Source: Anaerolineales bacterium
GTDB taxonomy: Bacteria > Chloroflexota > Anaerolineae > Anaerolineales > UBA6663
Direction: 5' to 3'
NCBI GenBank assembly: GCA_020845955.1
Contig: JADLEU010000035.1
Location: 1-47,277, forward strand
DNA length: 47,277 bases
Shown here: positions 9,263 to 18,717 of the stretch, in pieces
Position numbering within the stretch: the first letter of the stretch is position 1
Layout: each line of letters begins with the position of its first letter
Notes under the pieces: generated by a model
Told to the model about the DNA's origin: nothing
The model's input: the letters and a program-made list of their open reading frames with translations, nothing else
Database searches by the model: none
Position numbers and translations under genes: made by a program

Positions 9263-9921
9263 TCTGAACTCCTTGTGCCGGAGGTTGGGGAAGGCGCCTG
9301 TGCCGTGCCGTTGCCGCTTGGCGCCTCCGCTTGGGTCATCACGTCGCGCAGCGCCAGCAGCGTGCGATGATAGAGGCTCTTGACCGCCCCCTCGCTACGA
9401 TTCATGATTTTGCCGATCTCGGCGTTCGACATCTGCTCCACGAATTTCAAGACGATGAGCTGCTGGCGCTCCGCTGGCATCCCGTGAATGGCCCTAAGCA
9501 AGTGCGCCTGTGTCTCGCGCGTCTCGGCGGCTGCCTCGGGCGCCTCGGTGCGCAGCGACTGCCAGTCCTGGCGGTCCGCCTCATGCAGCGGCAGCGTCTG
9601 CCGCCGCCCCACGTCGCGATGCCAGTTGGCCACCAGGTTGTGCGCGATGCGGTACAGCCAGGCGGAGAATGGCAGACCGCGCGCCGTGTACCGGCCCAGG
9701 TTAGCTAACGCCCGCTGGAAAACCCGCGCCGTCAGGTCCTCCGCATCGTGGATATTGCCCGTCCGGTAGTACAGGTAGCTATAAATCTTCTTAACGTAGC
9801 GTTCGTACAAAGTGCCGAACGCCTCAGAATCCGCCTTGGCCTGTGCAACCAGGTCGACTTCGTCTTCAAAATCAGGCACACGCCGGGCGCCCACAGGCGC
9901 AGGCTTAAAGTGATTTAACAC
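9259..9921 (-). CDS. ECF-type RNA polymerase sigma factor
   Basis: A 220-residue sigma factor with regions 2 and 4 only. Region 2 covers about residues 30-100 (EAFGTLYERYVKKIYSYLYY, then DAEDLTARVFQRAL). Region 4 covers about 148-195 (MPAERQQLIVLKFVEQMSN, then IMNRSEGAVKSLYHRTLLAL, a helix-turn-helix that reads the -35 box). The C-terminal 25 residues are Pro/Ser/Gly-rich and probably disordered. The start is GTG at 9919-9921. Translation appears coupled to degV through an ATGA overlap. The sigma factor likely directs a small stress or envelope regulon, but its target promoters cannot be read from the window. Confidence 0.9.
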   Translation of the reverse strand: MLNHFKPAPVGARRVPDFEDEVDLVAQAKADSEAFGTLYERYVKKIYSYLYYRTGNIHDAEDLTARVFQRALANLGRYTARGLPFSAWLYRIAHNLVANWHRDVGRRQTLPLHEADRQDWQSLRTEAPEAAAETRETQAHLLRAIHGMPAERQQLIVLKFVEQMSNAEIGKIMNRSEGAVKSLYHRTLLALRDVMTQAEAPSGNGTAQAPSPTSGTRSSE

Positions 9922-9974
9922 CCATCACCCACAACAGTTACGTTAGCTCGCCCCCTCTCGCCACCAGCGCGCGC

Positions 9975-10003
9975 AGTATAGCAGAGTCTGGGCCTGGTTA
10001 GTA
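9975..10003 (-). promoter_or_regulatory. Possible promoter of the sigma factor operon
   Basis: An extended -10 TGC-TATACT (TATACT at 9975-9980, minus strand) lies about 53 bases before the GTG start. The -35 position (9998-10003, TACTAA) is poor, so recognition would rest on the extended -10. Confidence 0.4.
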
Positions 10004-10078
10004 CTGGCCGGTCCAACGCGGGCGCCAGCGGAGGCCCGCAAGGCCGGCCGGTAAAGAGACGTGCTGGCCCGGCCGCCG

Positions 10079-10107
10079 TTGACGCTCCCTACCCCTCATG
10101 CTACACT
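10079..10107 (+). promoter_or_regulatory. Promoter of a probably leaderless message
   Basis: TTGACG (10079-10084), exactly 17 bases, TACACT (10102-10107). Transcription would start about 7 bases on, near 10114, while the ATG of the next gene is at 10117. The mRNA would have almost no 5' leader and no Shine-Dalgarno site. Confidence 0.68.
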
Positions 10108-10116
10108 CATCCCGCG

Positions 10117-10809
10117 ATGCGGGGAGTTTGGCGCTTTGGCGTGCTCGCGCTCACGCTGGCCGCGGGCTTGTTCTGGCCAGCCGCGACGAGGGCCCAAGAA
10201 CCCGGCGCGGCTGTCATCACTTCGCCGCTCGCGGGCGCCACGCTCAATGGCATTGTCCCTATCGCCGGCAGTGCAGCCCATCCCCAGTTCCAGCGCTACG
10301 AGCTGGCTTTCGGCTACAGCCCCAACCTCACCGATACCTGGTTTTCGCTGCAGGCCCCGGTCTCCGGTCAGGTAGTCAACGAGGTCCTGGGGCGCTGGGA
10401 TACGACGCAGATTACCGACGGGCTGTACGTGCTCCGCCTGCGCGTGTTCTATGGCGAGAACGCGTACCTGGAGACGTTCGTACCGAATGTGCTGGTGCAA
10501 AACTCTACACCGACGACCCCCGCCCCCACGCCCGTCCCGCCCACGGCTGTTGCGCCTGCTGCCCCAACACCGGATCCCACCAGCACCCCGCCGAGCATCG
10601 ATTTGCCGCCGACGGCCACGCAGCGCGCAGAGGTCAGCGCGGGCGGCGGGCCAGACAGCCCGGCCTCGCCAGGAGCCAGCGCGCCGATTCGCATCAACGC
10701 CAGCCTGATCGGGGTGGCCTTCCTCGCGGGCGTGCGGTTTACGCTGGCTGCCTTTCTGCTCTTGGGAGCTTACGCCGCCATGCGGGCCGCACTTCGGTTC
10801 AGGCGCTAG
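10117..10809 (+). CDS. Exported membrane-anchored protein of unknown function
   Basis: The 230-residue product starts with a signal sequence (charged MRGVWR, hydrophobic FGVLALTLAAGLFWP, cleavage likely after RAQ). It then has a roughly 90-residue Ig-like beta domain (ITSPLAGATLNGIVPIAGSA; RWDTTQITDGLYVLRLRV) and a Pro/Thr-rich linker (about residues 130-170). A C-terminal membrane helix (about 197-222) ends in basic residues. The Ig-like domain resembles those of many chloroflexal surface proteins where the text reads as a substitution or shift motif. The function is unknown; anchoring to the outside of the membrane is inferred. The ATG is only about 3 bases from the predicted transcription start. 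The 121 bases before pth hold only a short AGGGCT/AGCCCT hairpin (10883-10907). Confidence 0.75.
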   Translation: MRGVWRFGVLALTLAAGLFWPAATRAQEPGAAVITSPLAGATLNGIVPIAGSAAHPQFQRYELAFGYSPNLTDTWFSLQAPVSGQVVNEVLGRWDTTQITDGLYVLRLRVFYGENAYLETFVPNVLVQNSTPTTPAPTPVPPTAVAPAAPTPDPTSTPPSIDLPPTATQRAEVSAGGGPDSPASPGASAPIRINASLIGVAFLAGVRFTLAAFLLLGAYAAMRAALRFRR

Positions 10810-10930
10810 AAACCGCCCGGCCGCGTGCCTGGCCGCCACGGCCGTCACACGCAGGCGTGCTGATGCCTGAAGCGAGGGCAGAAGGGCTGGTCGACGCGAC
10901 GAGCCCTGACCGTGATTCACTGAGACCGAA

Positions 10931-11533
10931 TTGAGGGCGCGCTTGGCTGAACGCTATTTACTGGTCGGCTTAGGCAATCCAGGGCGAGAATACCGGCTCA
11001 ACCGTCACAACGCCGGCTTTCTGCTCTTGGATCGTCTGGTTGAGCGGCACGGGCTGCAGGGCTTTACCAAACACCAGGGCAGCGCCCTGATCACGACTGG
11101 CGTCGTCGGTGGCATGGCCGTCATCCTGGCCAAGCCGCAGACCTATATGAACCTGTCCGGACAGGCAGTCAGCACTCTGGTCCGCTTTTACCAGGTGCCT
11201 CTCGAGCGCCTCTTGGTGGTTGTGGACGACATTGACTTGCCGTTCGGCACACTGCGCATTCGGCCCGAAGGGGGTTCGGCCGGCCAGGGCGGGCTCAAAT
11301 CCATCATCCAGCAGTTGGGCACCGAGGCCTTCCCCCGCCTGAGGATCGGCATTGGCAGGCCCCCGGGCAGCAAAGCCGCCGCCCATTACGTGCTCAAGGA
11401 CTTCCGCGCTGACGAAATGGATCTCCTGGATGCGACGCTCGATACCGCGGCAGACGCCTTGGAGTGCTTTCTCCAGGACGGCCTCGTCATGGCCATGAAC
11501 CGCTTCAACGGCGCTGTCGACCTGGAACGATGA
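10931..11533 (+). CDS. pth: Peptidyl-tRNA hydrolase
   Basis: Pth cleaves the ester of peptidyl-tRNA released by stalled ribosomes and recycles the tRNA. The 200-residue product has the family core GLGNPGREY (Asn16), the catalytic His26 in RHNAGF, Asn74 in YMNLSG, Asp100 in VDDIDLP and RLRIGIGRP. One block differs. Where E. coli has GGHNGLK with His113 and Asn114, this protein reads AGQGGLKS, so both side chains are replaced (Gln119, Gly120). The start is TTG at 10931-10933; an in-frame TTG four codons later is also possible, as no ATG fits. The stop overlaps the mfd start by ATGA, so the pair is co-translated. Confidence 0.95.
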   Translation: MRARLAERYLLVGLGNPGREYRLNRHNAGFLLLDRLVERHGLQGFTKHQGSALITTGVVGGMAVILAKPQTYMNLSGQAVSTLVRFYQVPLERLLVVVDDIDLPFGTLRIRPEGGSAGQGGLKSIIQQLGTEAFPRLRIGIGRPPGSKAAAHYVLKDFRADEMDLLDATLDTAADALECFLQDGLVMAMNRFNGAVDLER

Positions 11534-14500
11534 ATCTCTCCGGACTGCTGGCCGCCGTGCGGATCCAGCCCGAGTACCAAGCGGCGCTGGCAGCGCTGGC
11601 GGAGGCCTCCGCGCCGGCCGGCGGCTTCGCGCTGCGTCTTCAGCGCTCCGCCCGCATCCCGGTGGCCGCGGCCCTTAGTGCCGATTACGCCCAGCCCGCG
11701 CTGTACATCACCGCTCGCGCCGATCGAGCTGCCACAGTGGCTGAGGAGTTGGGCGCCTGGCTTCCGGCCGCTCGAATTCTAACGTTCAACGAGCCTAATC
11801 CCCTGTTCTACGAGCACAGCGCCTGGGGCCCGCGCACCATTTCTGCCCGCCTGTCCGTGCTGGCGGCCCTAGCTGGCCTGGCGGCTCGCAGCGCGCCGCC
11901 AGTCGTGGTCGTGTCCGCCCGAGCCCTCATGTCGCGCACGCTGCCCCAGCGCGACTTCTTGGCCAACACCCGCACGCTTACGACCGGTCAGGCTGTGCGC
12001 CTGGAGAAGATCCTCGACGGCTGGGTAGGCGCAGGCTACGTGCCGGCCACGATCGTGACCCAGCCGGGGCAATTCGCGCGGCGCGGCGGAATTCTGGACG
12101 TCTTCCCTTTAGCCGCCGACCAGCCTGTGCGGCTTGAGCTATTTGGCGACGAAATCGAAACCGTGCGCCTTTTCAATCCGGCCACGCAGCGCTCCGGCGA
12201 GCGCATCCAGGCCGTGACGATCCCGCCAGCGCGCGAGGCTCTGCCGCGCTACTTCGACCCTGCCTGGCGTATCGAACCCGCTGAACAGCCCGCCAGCGCT
12301 GCGCCCGCGGCTGAGGACGAAGCGGCGCCTGTGCCCAATCTTGAATTCTACTTGGCGCGCATGGCCGCGCCTGCCAGTGTGCTCGAATATCTGCCCGACC
12401 GGGCCTTGGTCATCATCGACGATTGGCGCGAGTTGGCCGATTCTGTGGAGGAGCTCGAAGAACAGGCCATCGAATTACGCGCCGAACAGCAGGCGGCCGG
12501 GATCGTGGCCCCGGACTTCCCCCTGCCCTATCACCCGTGGGCCGACCTGCAGGACGAGCTGGCGGACCGCCTGCCCCCGCCGGTCCAGCTCGCGGCGCCA
12601 GCCGATGACCAGACCGATCTTGTGCCGCTGGGGTCCCGCTTCCATCCTGGCCCGCGCTTTGGCGGGCAGCTCAAGCCGCTGCTCGATCATCTCAAGGGCC
12701 TCACCCAGACCACCGCGCGGGCGGTGGTCGTCACTCGCCAGTCGCAGCGGCTGGCCGAAATGTGGGCCGAGCAGCAGCCATACCTGGCTCCAATCGACGA
12801 CTTGCCTGCCCCGCCCCCGCCCGGCAGCCTGGTCTTTGTCCCCGGCGCGCTGGCCGAGGGCTGGCGGCTTGACCCTGAGCCTGACGCCGGCAACACCGCG
12901 CCGGGCCCCCTGCACCTATTAACCGATGCCGAAATCTTTGGCTGGGCGCGGCCCGACGCCCTGCGCGCCCGGCGCCGCGTCCGTCCAGCAGCTCGCGCGC
13001 CCGAGGCCAACTATGCCGATCTGTCCAGCGGCGACTATGTTGTCCATCTGGACTTCGGCATCGGCCGCTTTCGTGAGTTGGTCAGCCGCGAAGTGGACGG
13101 GCTCGAGCGCGAATACCTGCTGGTTGAGTATGCCGACGGTGATGAGCTGTACGTGCCCATCCACCAGGCCGACCGGCTGACGCGCTATGTGGGCGTGGAC
13201 GAGAATCAGACCCCCGCGCTTTCGCGCCTGGGCTCTGCCGACTGGCTCGCGGCCAGGTCACGCACCCAGCAAGCCGTCGAAACCGTGGCCCACGATCTGT
13301 TGGCGCTGTATGCCAGGCGCGAGGCCTCGCCAGGCCACAGCGCCGGGCCCGACACGGTCTGGCAGGCCGAGCTGGAGGCGTCCTTTCCCTATGTCGAAAC
13401 GGAGGATCAACTCCGCGCCATCCGTGAGGTCAAGGTGGATATGGAGAGCCCGCGGCCGATGGACCGTCTCATCTGCGGTGATGTCGGCTATGGAAAAACT
13501 GAGGTCGCCCTGCGGGCCGCCTTTAAGGCCGTACTAGATGGCGGACAGGTGGCCGTATTGGTGCCGACCACCGTGCTTGCTCAGCAGCACCTGCACACCT
13601 TTCAGAGCCGCCTGGCGCCCTATCCGGTGCAGGTAGAGATGCTCTCCCGCTTCCGCACGCGGGCCGAAGCCGACGAGATCATCGATCGGCTGGCGCAGGG
13701 TCAGATCGACATCATTATTGGCACCCATCGCCTGCTGCAAAAGGATGTTCAGTTCAAGAACCTGCGCCTGGTGATCATCGACGAGGAACAGCGCTTTGGC
13801 GTGACCCATAAGGAGTACTTCAAGCACCTGCGCACCGAGATTGACGTGCTGACGCTGACGGCCACCCCGATCCCGCGCACGCTTTATCTCTCACTCACCG
13901 GCGCGCGCGACATCTCCACCATCAATACGCCGCCCGAAGAGCGCCTGCCCGTCATCACGCACACGGGGCCCTATGACGAGCGCTTGATCCGGCAGGCGGT
14001 TCTACGCGAGCTCGACCGCGATGGGCAGGTCTTCTTTGTCCACAACCGCGTCCAGACCATTGGCGTCATCCGGCAGAAACTGGAAAGCCTCGTGCCCGAG
14101 GCGCGCCTGGGTGTAGCGCATGGTCAGATGGATGAGCATGAGCTGTCCCGCGTCATGGACCAATTCAATAATGGCGAGGTCGACGTGCTGCTCTGCACCT
14201 CGATCATTGAGTCTGGCCTTGACATCCCCAACGCCAATACCCTGATTGTGGACCGGGCTGACACCTTCGGCCTGGCCCAGTTGTACCAGCTACGCGGGCG
14301 CGTGGGCCGCGGCGCGGCCCGGGCCTACGCCTACTTCTTCACCGACCGCCGCCGCCGGCCCACGCCGGAAGGCTACCAGCGTCTTGAGACCCTCGCCGAA
14401 CAGACCGACCTGGGCGCGGGTTTTGGCATCGCCATGCGCGACCTGGAGATGCGCGGAGCGGGTGATATTCTGGGGATGCGTCAGCACGGGCACATCGCGG

Positions 14501-15090
14501 CGGTGGGCTTCCACCTGTATACCCAGCTGCTGGGCAACGCGGTTCGCCGCCTGAAGCCGGGCGCGGCCGCCGCCGGGGCGCCATTAGTGACTACGACCGG
14601 CGCCGGCTTGAGTGCCCTGGAAGGGCTCATGACCAGCGCGGTTTCGGTCGACCTGCCCATCGCCGCTTCGATCCCGGCCAACTATCTCCCCGACGACGGT
14701 TTGCGGCTGCGCATTTATCGCCGCCTTGCCGACTTGCGCGCCGAGACCCAGCTTGACGAAGTCGCCCGCGAGTTGGCCGAACGGTTTGGCCCCCTGCCCC
14801 AGCCGGTCGAAAACTTGTTGTTTCAGCTGCGCGTCAAGCTCCGCGCCACGCAGGCCGGCGTGAACTCGATCACCACCGAGAACGGCCAGATTGCACTCGC
14901 TACTCACCCGGTGGGTGGACTAGACCTGGCCTATCTGGGCCTCCAGCTAGGGTCTGACGCGCGCGTCAGCAAGACCAAGATCTGGCTGGGGCGCGCCTCG
15001 AATCCGCGTGCCCCCGACGCGCCCTGGCGCGGCCGTCTGCTCGCCGTGCTGTCGCAACTGGCCGCCCTGCGGCAACAGAGCCTGACCTAA
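11530..15090 (+). CDS. mfd: Transcription-repair coupling factor
   Basis: Mfd removes RNA polymerase stalled at DNA lesions and recruits UvrA. The 1186 residues show the full domain set. An N-terminal UvrB-like region (about 1-330) includes [15 protein letters not shown]. The CarD-like polymerase-interacting domain (about 495-560) contains [14 protein letters not shown]. The translocase motor (about 600-960) has Walker [10 protein letters not shown] near residue 650, DEEQRFG near 747 and [14 protein letters not shown] near 777. The C-terminal UvrA-masking domain follows (about 1030-1150). An in-frame start 22 codons earlier exists, but the ATG overlapping the pth stop is the natural one. The gene converges with the SDR gene; their stop codons overlap by four bases. 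Confidence 0.97.
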   Translation: MNLSGLLAAVRIQPEYQAALAALAEASAPAGGFALRLQRSARIPVAAALSADYAQPALYITARADRAATVAEELGAWLPAARILTFNEPNPLFYEHSAWGPRTISARLSVLAALAGLAARSAPPVVVVSARALMSRTLPQRDFLANTRTLTTGQAVRLEKILDGWVGAGYVPATIVTQPGQFARRGGILDVFPLAADQPVRLELFGDEIETVRLFNPATQRSGERIQAVTIPPAREALPRYFDPAWRIEPAEQPASAAPAAEDEAAPVPNLEFYLARMAAPASVLEYLPDRALVIIDDWRELADSVEELEEQAIELRAEQQAAGIVAPDFPLPYHPWADLQDELADRLPPPVQLAAPADDQTDLVPLGSRFHPGPRFGGQLKPLLDHLKGLTQTTARAVVVTRQSQRLAEMWAEQQPYLAPIDDLPAPPPPGSLVFVPGALAEGWRLDPEPDAGNTAPGPLHLLTDAEIFGWARPDALRARRRVRPAARAPEANYADLSSGDYVVHLDFGIGRFRELVSREVDGLEREYLLVEYADGDELYVPIHQADRLTRYVGVDENQTPALSRLGSADWLAARSRTQQAVETVAHDLLALYARREASPGHSAGPDTVWQAELEASFPYVETEDQLRAIREVKVDMESPRPMDRLICGDVGYGKTEVALRAAFKAVLDGGQVAVLVPTTVLAQQHLHTFQSRLAPYPVQVEMLSRFRTRAEADEIIDRLAQGQIDIIIGTHRLLQKDVQFKNLRLVIIDEEQRFGVTHKEYFKHLRTEIDVLTLTATPIPRTLYLSLTGARDISTINTPPEERLPVITHTGPYDERLIRQAVLRELDRDGQVFFVHNRVQTIGVIRQKLESLVPEARLGVAHGQMDEHELSRVMDQFNNGEVDVLLCTSIIESGLDIPNANTLIVDRADTFGLAQLYQLRGRVGRGAARAYAYFFTDRRRRPTPEGYQRLETLAEQTDLGAGFGIAMRDLEMRGAGDILGMRQHGHIAAVGFHLYTQLLGNAVRRLKPGAAAAGAPLVTTTGAGLSALEGLMTSAVSVDLPIAASIPANYLPDDGLRLRIYRRLADLRAETQLDEVARELAERFGPLPQPVENLLFQLRVKLRATQAGVNSITTENGQIALATHPVGGLDLAYLGLQLGSDARVSKTKIWLGRASNPRAPDAPWRGRLLAVLSQLAALRQQSLT

Positions 15091-15929
15091 GACTGCCTTA
15101 CCCCCGCTGCTCGCAGCTCGTCAATACGCTCTGGGATTGTGAAGCCTCGGATCGTCGACCAATCCACCAGCCACGGCAGCGCCTGGTTGAGCCAGGCCGA
15201 GATACGAAAGGGCCATGTGATGATCAGACTCGCGCGCGGCCGCTCAGCCAGCCCCACGACCGCGCGCGCCACGTCGTCGGCCGTCAGCCGCATCCAGGCC
15301 GGGGTGGACACGCGCCTCTTGCGTTTGATCCCGGCGTGTGCGCCAAATTCAGTCGCCACGCCCCCTGGATAGACGGCCGACACGCCAATTCCCCAGGGGG
15401 CGGCTTCGCGCCGCAGCGCCTCCGAGAAGCCCCGCACCGCGAATTTGCTGGCCGCGTAGACCGTGTACGTCGGCGTCCCGACCAAACCGGCCACTGACGC
15501 CATGTTGATGATATGGCCGCTTCGCTGGGCCATCATCACGGGCAGCACCTGGCGCGTGGTCTGGATTACGCCTAGCACATTGACCGCCACCTGCGCCTCA
15601 ATGTCCCTGACGGGGTCGAGCTTCTCAAACCAGTCCAGGCGGCCAAAGCCAGCATTGTTGAACAAAACATCAATGCGGCCAAAGCGGGCCAGAGCTTGCT
15701 CAACCAGGTTCTGAATGTCCGCCAGCCGGCTCACATCGGCCGCCACCGGCGCCGCCGCTGCGCCGCCCCCCAGCGCTTCAATCTCGGCGGCTAGGGCCTC
15801 CAGCCGCTCGAGCCGGCGTGCCGCCAGCACGACGCGCGCCCCGGCCCGGCCGAACAACCGCGCCGTGGCCTCCCCAATGCCTGACGAGGCCCCCGTCACT
15901 ACGACGACCTGGCCGCCCAGATAGGTCAT
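15087..15929 (-). CDS. Short-chain dehydrogenase/reductase
   Basis: A classical SDR of 280 residues that should use NAD(P)H in a Rossmann fold. TGASSGIGEA near residues 12-21 binds the cofactor, NNAGFGR is present, the catalytic Ser lies in NMASVAG and the catalytic pair is YAASK. ARRLERLEAL after the second strand, with its arginines, suggests a preference for NADP. The C-terminal 70 residues (ITWPFRISAWLNQALP) are hydrophobic and may touch the membrane or bind a lipid-like substrate; that is inference. The start is well supported by AGGAG. It lies 11 bases after the multi-GAF kinase gene, so both are probably one unit. The substrate is unknown. Confidence 0.88.
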   Translation of the reverse strand: MTYLGGQVVVVTGASSGIGEATARLFGRAGARVVLAARRLERLEALAAEIEALGGGAAAAPVAADVSRLADIQNLVEQALARFGRIDVLFNNAGFGRLDWFEKLDPVRDIEAQVAVNVLGVIQTTRQVLPVMMAQRSGHIINMASVAGLVGTPTYTVYAASKFAVRGFSEALRREAAPWGIGVSAVYPGGVATEFGAHAGIKRKRRVSTPAWMRLTADDVARAVVGLAERPRASLIITWPFRISAWLNQALPWLVDWSTIRGFTIPERIDELRAAGVRQS

Positions 15930-15940
15930 GCGACTTCTCC

Positions 15941-18616
15941 TTACGGATTAGGGACGCCAGTCTCGCCGGCGCGCGGCAGCAAGAAGTAGAAGCACGAGCC
16001 AGCGCCGGCTTGGCTCTCCACGCCGATACGGCCGCCATGCGCTTCCACGATCAGCTTACAAATAGCCAGCCCCAGACCGATGCCGCCGCGCCGGCGCGTG
16101 GCGGTGCCGTCCACCTGATAGAAACGCTCGAAGATCCGGTCCAGGCCTTCGGCCGGGATGCCGATGCCGGTATCGCGGACTTCCACCCGCGCCCAGCCTG
16201 GGGCCGCCTGCAGCAGCAAGGAAATGCGCTCGCCGCGGCCGGTGAATTTCAGCGCGTTACCCAATAAATTGTCGAAGACCTGGCTCAGGCGCAACGCATC
16301 GCCGCGGACTTCGACCGCTCCGGCAGGCAATTCGCTCACCAGCTCCACGCCGGCCTCTTGGGCCACTACGGCCACGCCGTCCGCTGCGGCCCGCGCCAAC
16401 TGGCACAGATCGACAGGCGCTTGCGCAATCGTGGTTGGCGTCACCGCCTGCAGCGTAATCATGTCGCCGACCAGACGCACAAGCGTGTCAGTTTTGTCGC
16501 GCACAACCTGCAAGCTGCGCTGCTGGTCCGGCAGGAGCGCCCCCAGGTCGCCGCTCAACAGGAGTTCGACATAGCTACGCAGAAAAGTCAGCGGCGTGCG
16601 CAGCTCGTGCGAGATGTTCTGCACCATCTCGTCCCTCAGCCGGCCCATTTCGGCCAGCTCGTCGTACGCGGCCTGCAGCGAATCGGCGCGTTCGCGCAGT
16701 GTTTGGTACAGCGCCGCGTTCTCAATTGCGACCGCCGCCTGCGCCGCAAAGCTCGACAACAAGTCAAAGTCGTGGTGTGAGAACTCGCGCTCACCTTCGC
16801 GGTAGACCGCCATCACGCCCGTGGTGCGCTCGCCGACTGTCAGCGGGACGGCCATTAAGCACTCCGGCGTCAACGGCGTGCCCGGGATCTGCTGCGCACG
16901 CGGATGCTGGTCAGCACGGTTAAAGATCTCGCCCTGCCTGCTTCGGGCCACGCCGCCGATCAGCCCTTCGCCGACCACCACCCGATCGCTCAGCGTCTCC
17001 TCAGCATAGAGCTCGTCGATGGCGATGATCGGGACCAAGAGCCGGCCGTCGGGGCTGAGCTGGTAAATCGTGCAGGCCTCGGCGCCGACCAACTCGCGCG
17101 CGTGCAGCGCCACGGCCTCGAGGCGTGCGTCTAGCTCGCTCGAGCCGGTCACTGCCAGGGTGGTCGTCAATAACGCCGACACCTCGGCTGCCCGCTGCCG
17201 CGCTTCGGTGAACAGGCGTGCGCTATCCAGCGCCGCCGCGGTCGGGCGGCTGATGGCCTCGAGCGTGGCGGCCGCATCTGGCGGCAAGGGCCGGTCGCTG
17301 TGAATGTCCAGTATACCCAGGATGCGGCCGTGTGCCGCCAGCGGCACCACCGCCTGGGCCAGCGTGTCTGAAATGTACGGATCCTCCGTGTAGACTTGGG
17401 CGGCCCGCACGTCGGGGGCGTATCGCGGCTGCCCGTGGCGCGCGACCCAGGCCACCAGCCCGGGCCCATCCAGGGCAATCTGGCGTTCCGGCCGGGCCAG
17501 CGCCTGCCCGCCGTCCTGGCGCGGTGGAAAGACGACATAGCCGTCCTTGATCAAGCCGAGCCGGGCGTGGGCATAGCCGAAAGTCGTCTCCAGCCACTGG
17601 CCCACCTGCCTGGCCAGCGCCTCAAAATCCAGAATGCCGCCGACATGGCGTCCAAGCTCGTTCACCAAACGCATCTGCTCGGCCTGGCGCCGGGTCGCGT
17701 TGAGCAGGTGAGTTGTGTTCAGCGCGGCCGCGGCCTGGCTCGCCAGTACCGCGAACAAGCGCAGGTCGTGCTCCTGATAGGCTGCCGGCGAGTAGGCTTC
17801 AGCGATCATGACACCCAGCGCTCGTTCGCCAGTCTGAATCGCCACGGCGAGGGCGGAGCCGGGGGGCGCCTCGGAGGCGGGGTGAGGCGGCCAGTCAGCC
17901 GGCGCGCGCAACACTTGCGGCTGCCGCAGGCGCAGCACGCGGCCAGCCAAGGTAAGCTCGCGGTCGGCCCGGTCAGGCGTCTGGCGCACGCCTCGCTCGA
18001 CGAAGTAGGCTGCCTCGCAGCGCGCCTGGCAATCGTCGCACAGCACGATCGCAAAGACATCGCTGGGCACCAGCTCGCCGGCCGCCGTGCAGGCGGCGGC
18101 GTAGATCTGCTCGACTTCCAGCGTCTGGCTGAGCGCCTGGCTCGACCGCTGCAGGACGGCCAGGTGGTCCGGCTGCAGCGGGTCCACCGCGTTGCGTTCA
18201 GCCTGCCCCAAGGCGATCGCGGCCTGCGCCGCCACCAGCGTGGCCAGGTCTTGCGCCGCGGCGTCTAGCAGCGGGCCGCTGATCACCAACACCCAGGCCA
18301 GTTGGCCCCGCCAGTGCAGTGGCAGGCCGACCATCGCCGGCTGCGTGTCGTGCACCACCACCCGCGTTCCCCGCTGGGCGACCTGCCCGGCGACCTCGGT
18401 GCTGGATACCGCGTATGGCCCGGTTTCGCCAAATCCGGCGGCGGCCAGGCACTCGACCCGGCACCGCCTGGCGTCGACGGCAAAGATCTGGCAGCCGGCC
18501 GCCGGCAGCAGGCCCAACACCCAATCAACAATCCGCTGCGACAACTGCCGGGTATCACCCGGCCCAGCTAGATCCTGCGTAAATTGCTGAAGCCGGTGAA
18601 TGAGCGGATCGGTCAC
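15941..18616 (-). CDS. Soluble hybrid-free sensor histidine kinase with four GAF domains
   Basis: The 891-residue kinase carries four successive GAF-type sensor modules (about residues 10-150, 160-310, 315-480 and 485-645). A short coiled coil ([10 protein letters not shown]) and a HisKA dimerisation domain follow, with phosphorylatable His in [12 protein letters not shown]. The HATPase domain has an N box ([10 protein letters not shown]), [18 protein letters not shown] and [11 protein letters not shown] see no membrane helix, so it should be cytoplasmic and read a soluble ligand, redox state or light. GAF2 has several cysteines (CDDCQARC), which could hold a metal or sense redox. No receiver domain is fused and no response regulator is adjacent. 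I place the start at the GTG 18614-18616 because AGGGG lies 9 bases upstream; a TTG at 18649 would add 11 residues. Confidence 0.88.
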   Translation of the reverse strand: MTDPLIHRLQQFTQDLAGPGDTRQLSQRIVDWVLGLLPAAGCQIFAVDARRCRVECLAAAGFGETGPYAVSSTEVAGQVAQRGTRVVVHDTQPAMVGLPLHWRGQLAWVLVISGPLLDAAAQDLATLVAAQAAIALGQAERNAVDPLQPDHLAVLQRSSQALSQTLEVEQIYAAACTAAGELVPSDVFAIVLCDDCQARCEAAYFVERGVRQTPDRADRELTLAGRVLRLRQPQVLRAPADWPPHPASEAPPGSALAVAIQTGERALGVMIAEAYSPAAYQEHDLRLFAVLASQAAAALNTTHLLNATRRQAEQMRLVNELGRHVGGILDFEALARQVGQWLETTFGYAHARLGLIKDGYVVFPPRQDGGQALARPERQIALDGPGLVAWVARHGQPRYAPDVRAAQVYTEDPYISDTLAQAVVPLAAHGRILGILDIHSDRPLPPDAAATLEAISRPTAAALDSARLFTEARQRAAEVSALLTTTLAVTGSSELDARLEAVALHARELVGAEACTIYQLSPDGRLLVPIIAIDELYAEETLSDRVVVGEGLIGGVARSRQGEIFNRADQHPRAQQIPGTPLTPECLMAVPLTVGERTTGVMAVYREGEREFSHHDFDLLSSFAAQAAVAIENAALYQTLRERADSLQAAYDELAEMGRLRDEMVQNISHELRTPLTFLRSYVELLLSGDLGALLPDQQRSLQVVRDKTDTLVRLVGDMITLQAVTPTTIAQAPVDLCQLARAAADGVAVVAQEAGVELVSELPAGAVEVRGDALRLSQVFDNLLGNALKFTGRGERISLLLQAAPGWARVEVRDTGIGIPAEGLDRIFERFYQVDGTATRRRGGIGLGLAICKLIVEAHGGRIGVESQAGAGSCFYFLLPRAGETGVPNP

Positions 18617-18717
18617 TTGCCAACACCCCTGCTGGCTATTCGGGCCCAACGCCGTGGCGGCCGCGAGTTGCCGGGCGAATCGCGTGGTGACTGCGCCTGG
18701 TGGGCTGCCGCTCGGGT

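Noticed and set aside
10096-10920. A 274-codon open frame on the minus strand across the exported-protein gene
   Set aside because: It is Arg/Gly-rich low-complexity sequence, lacks a start site and overlaps a gene with a clear signal peptide and promoter.
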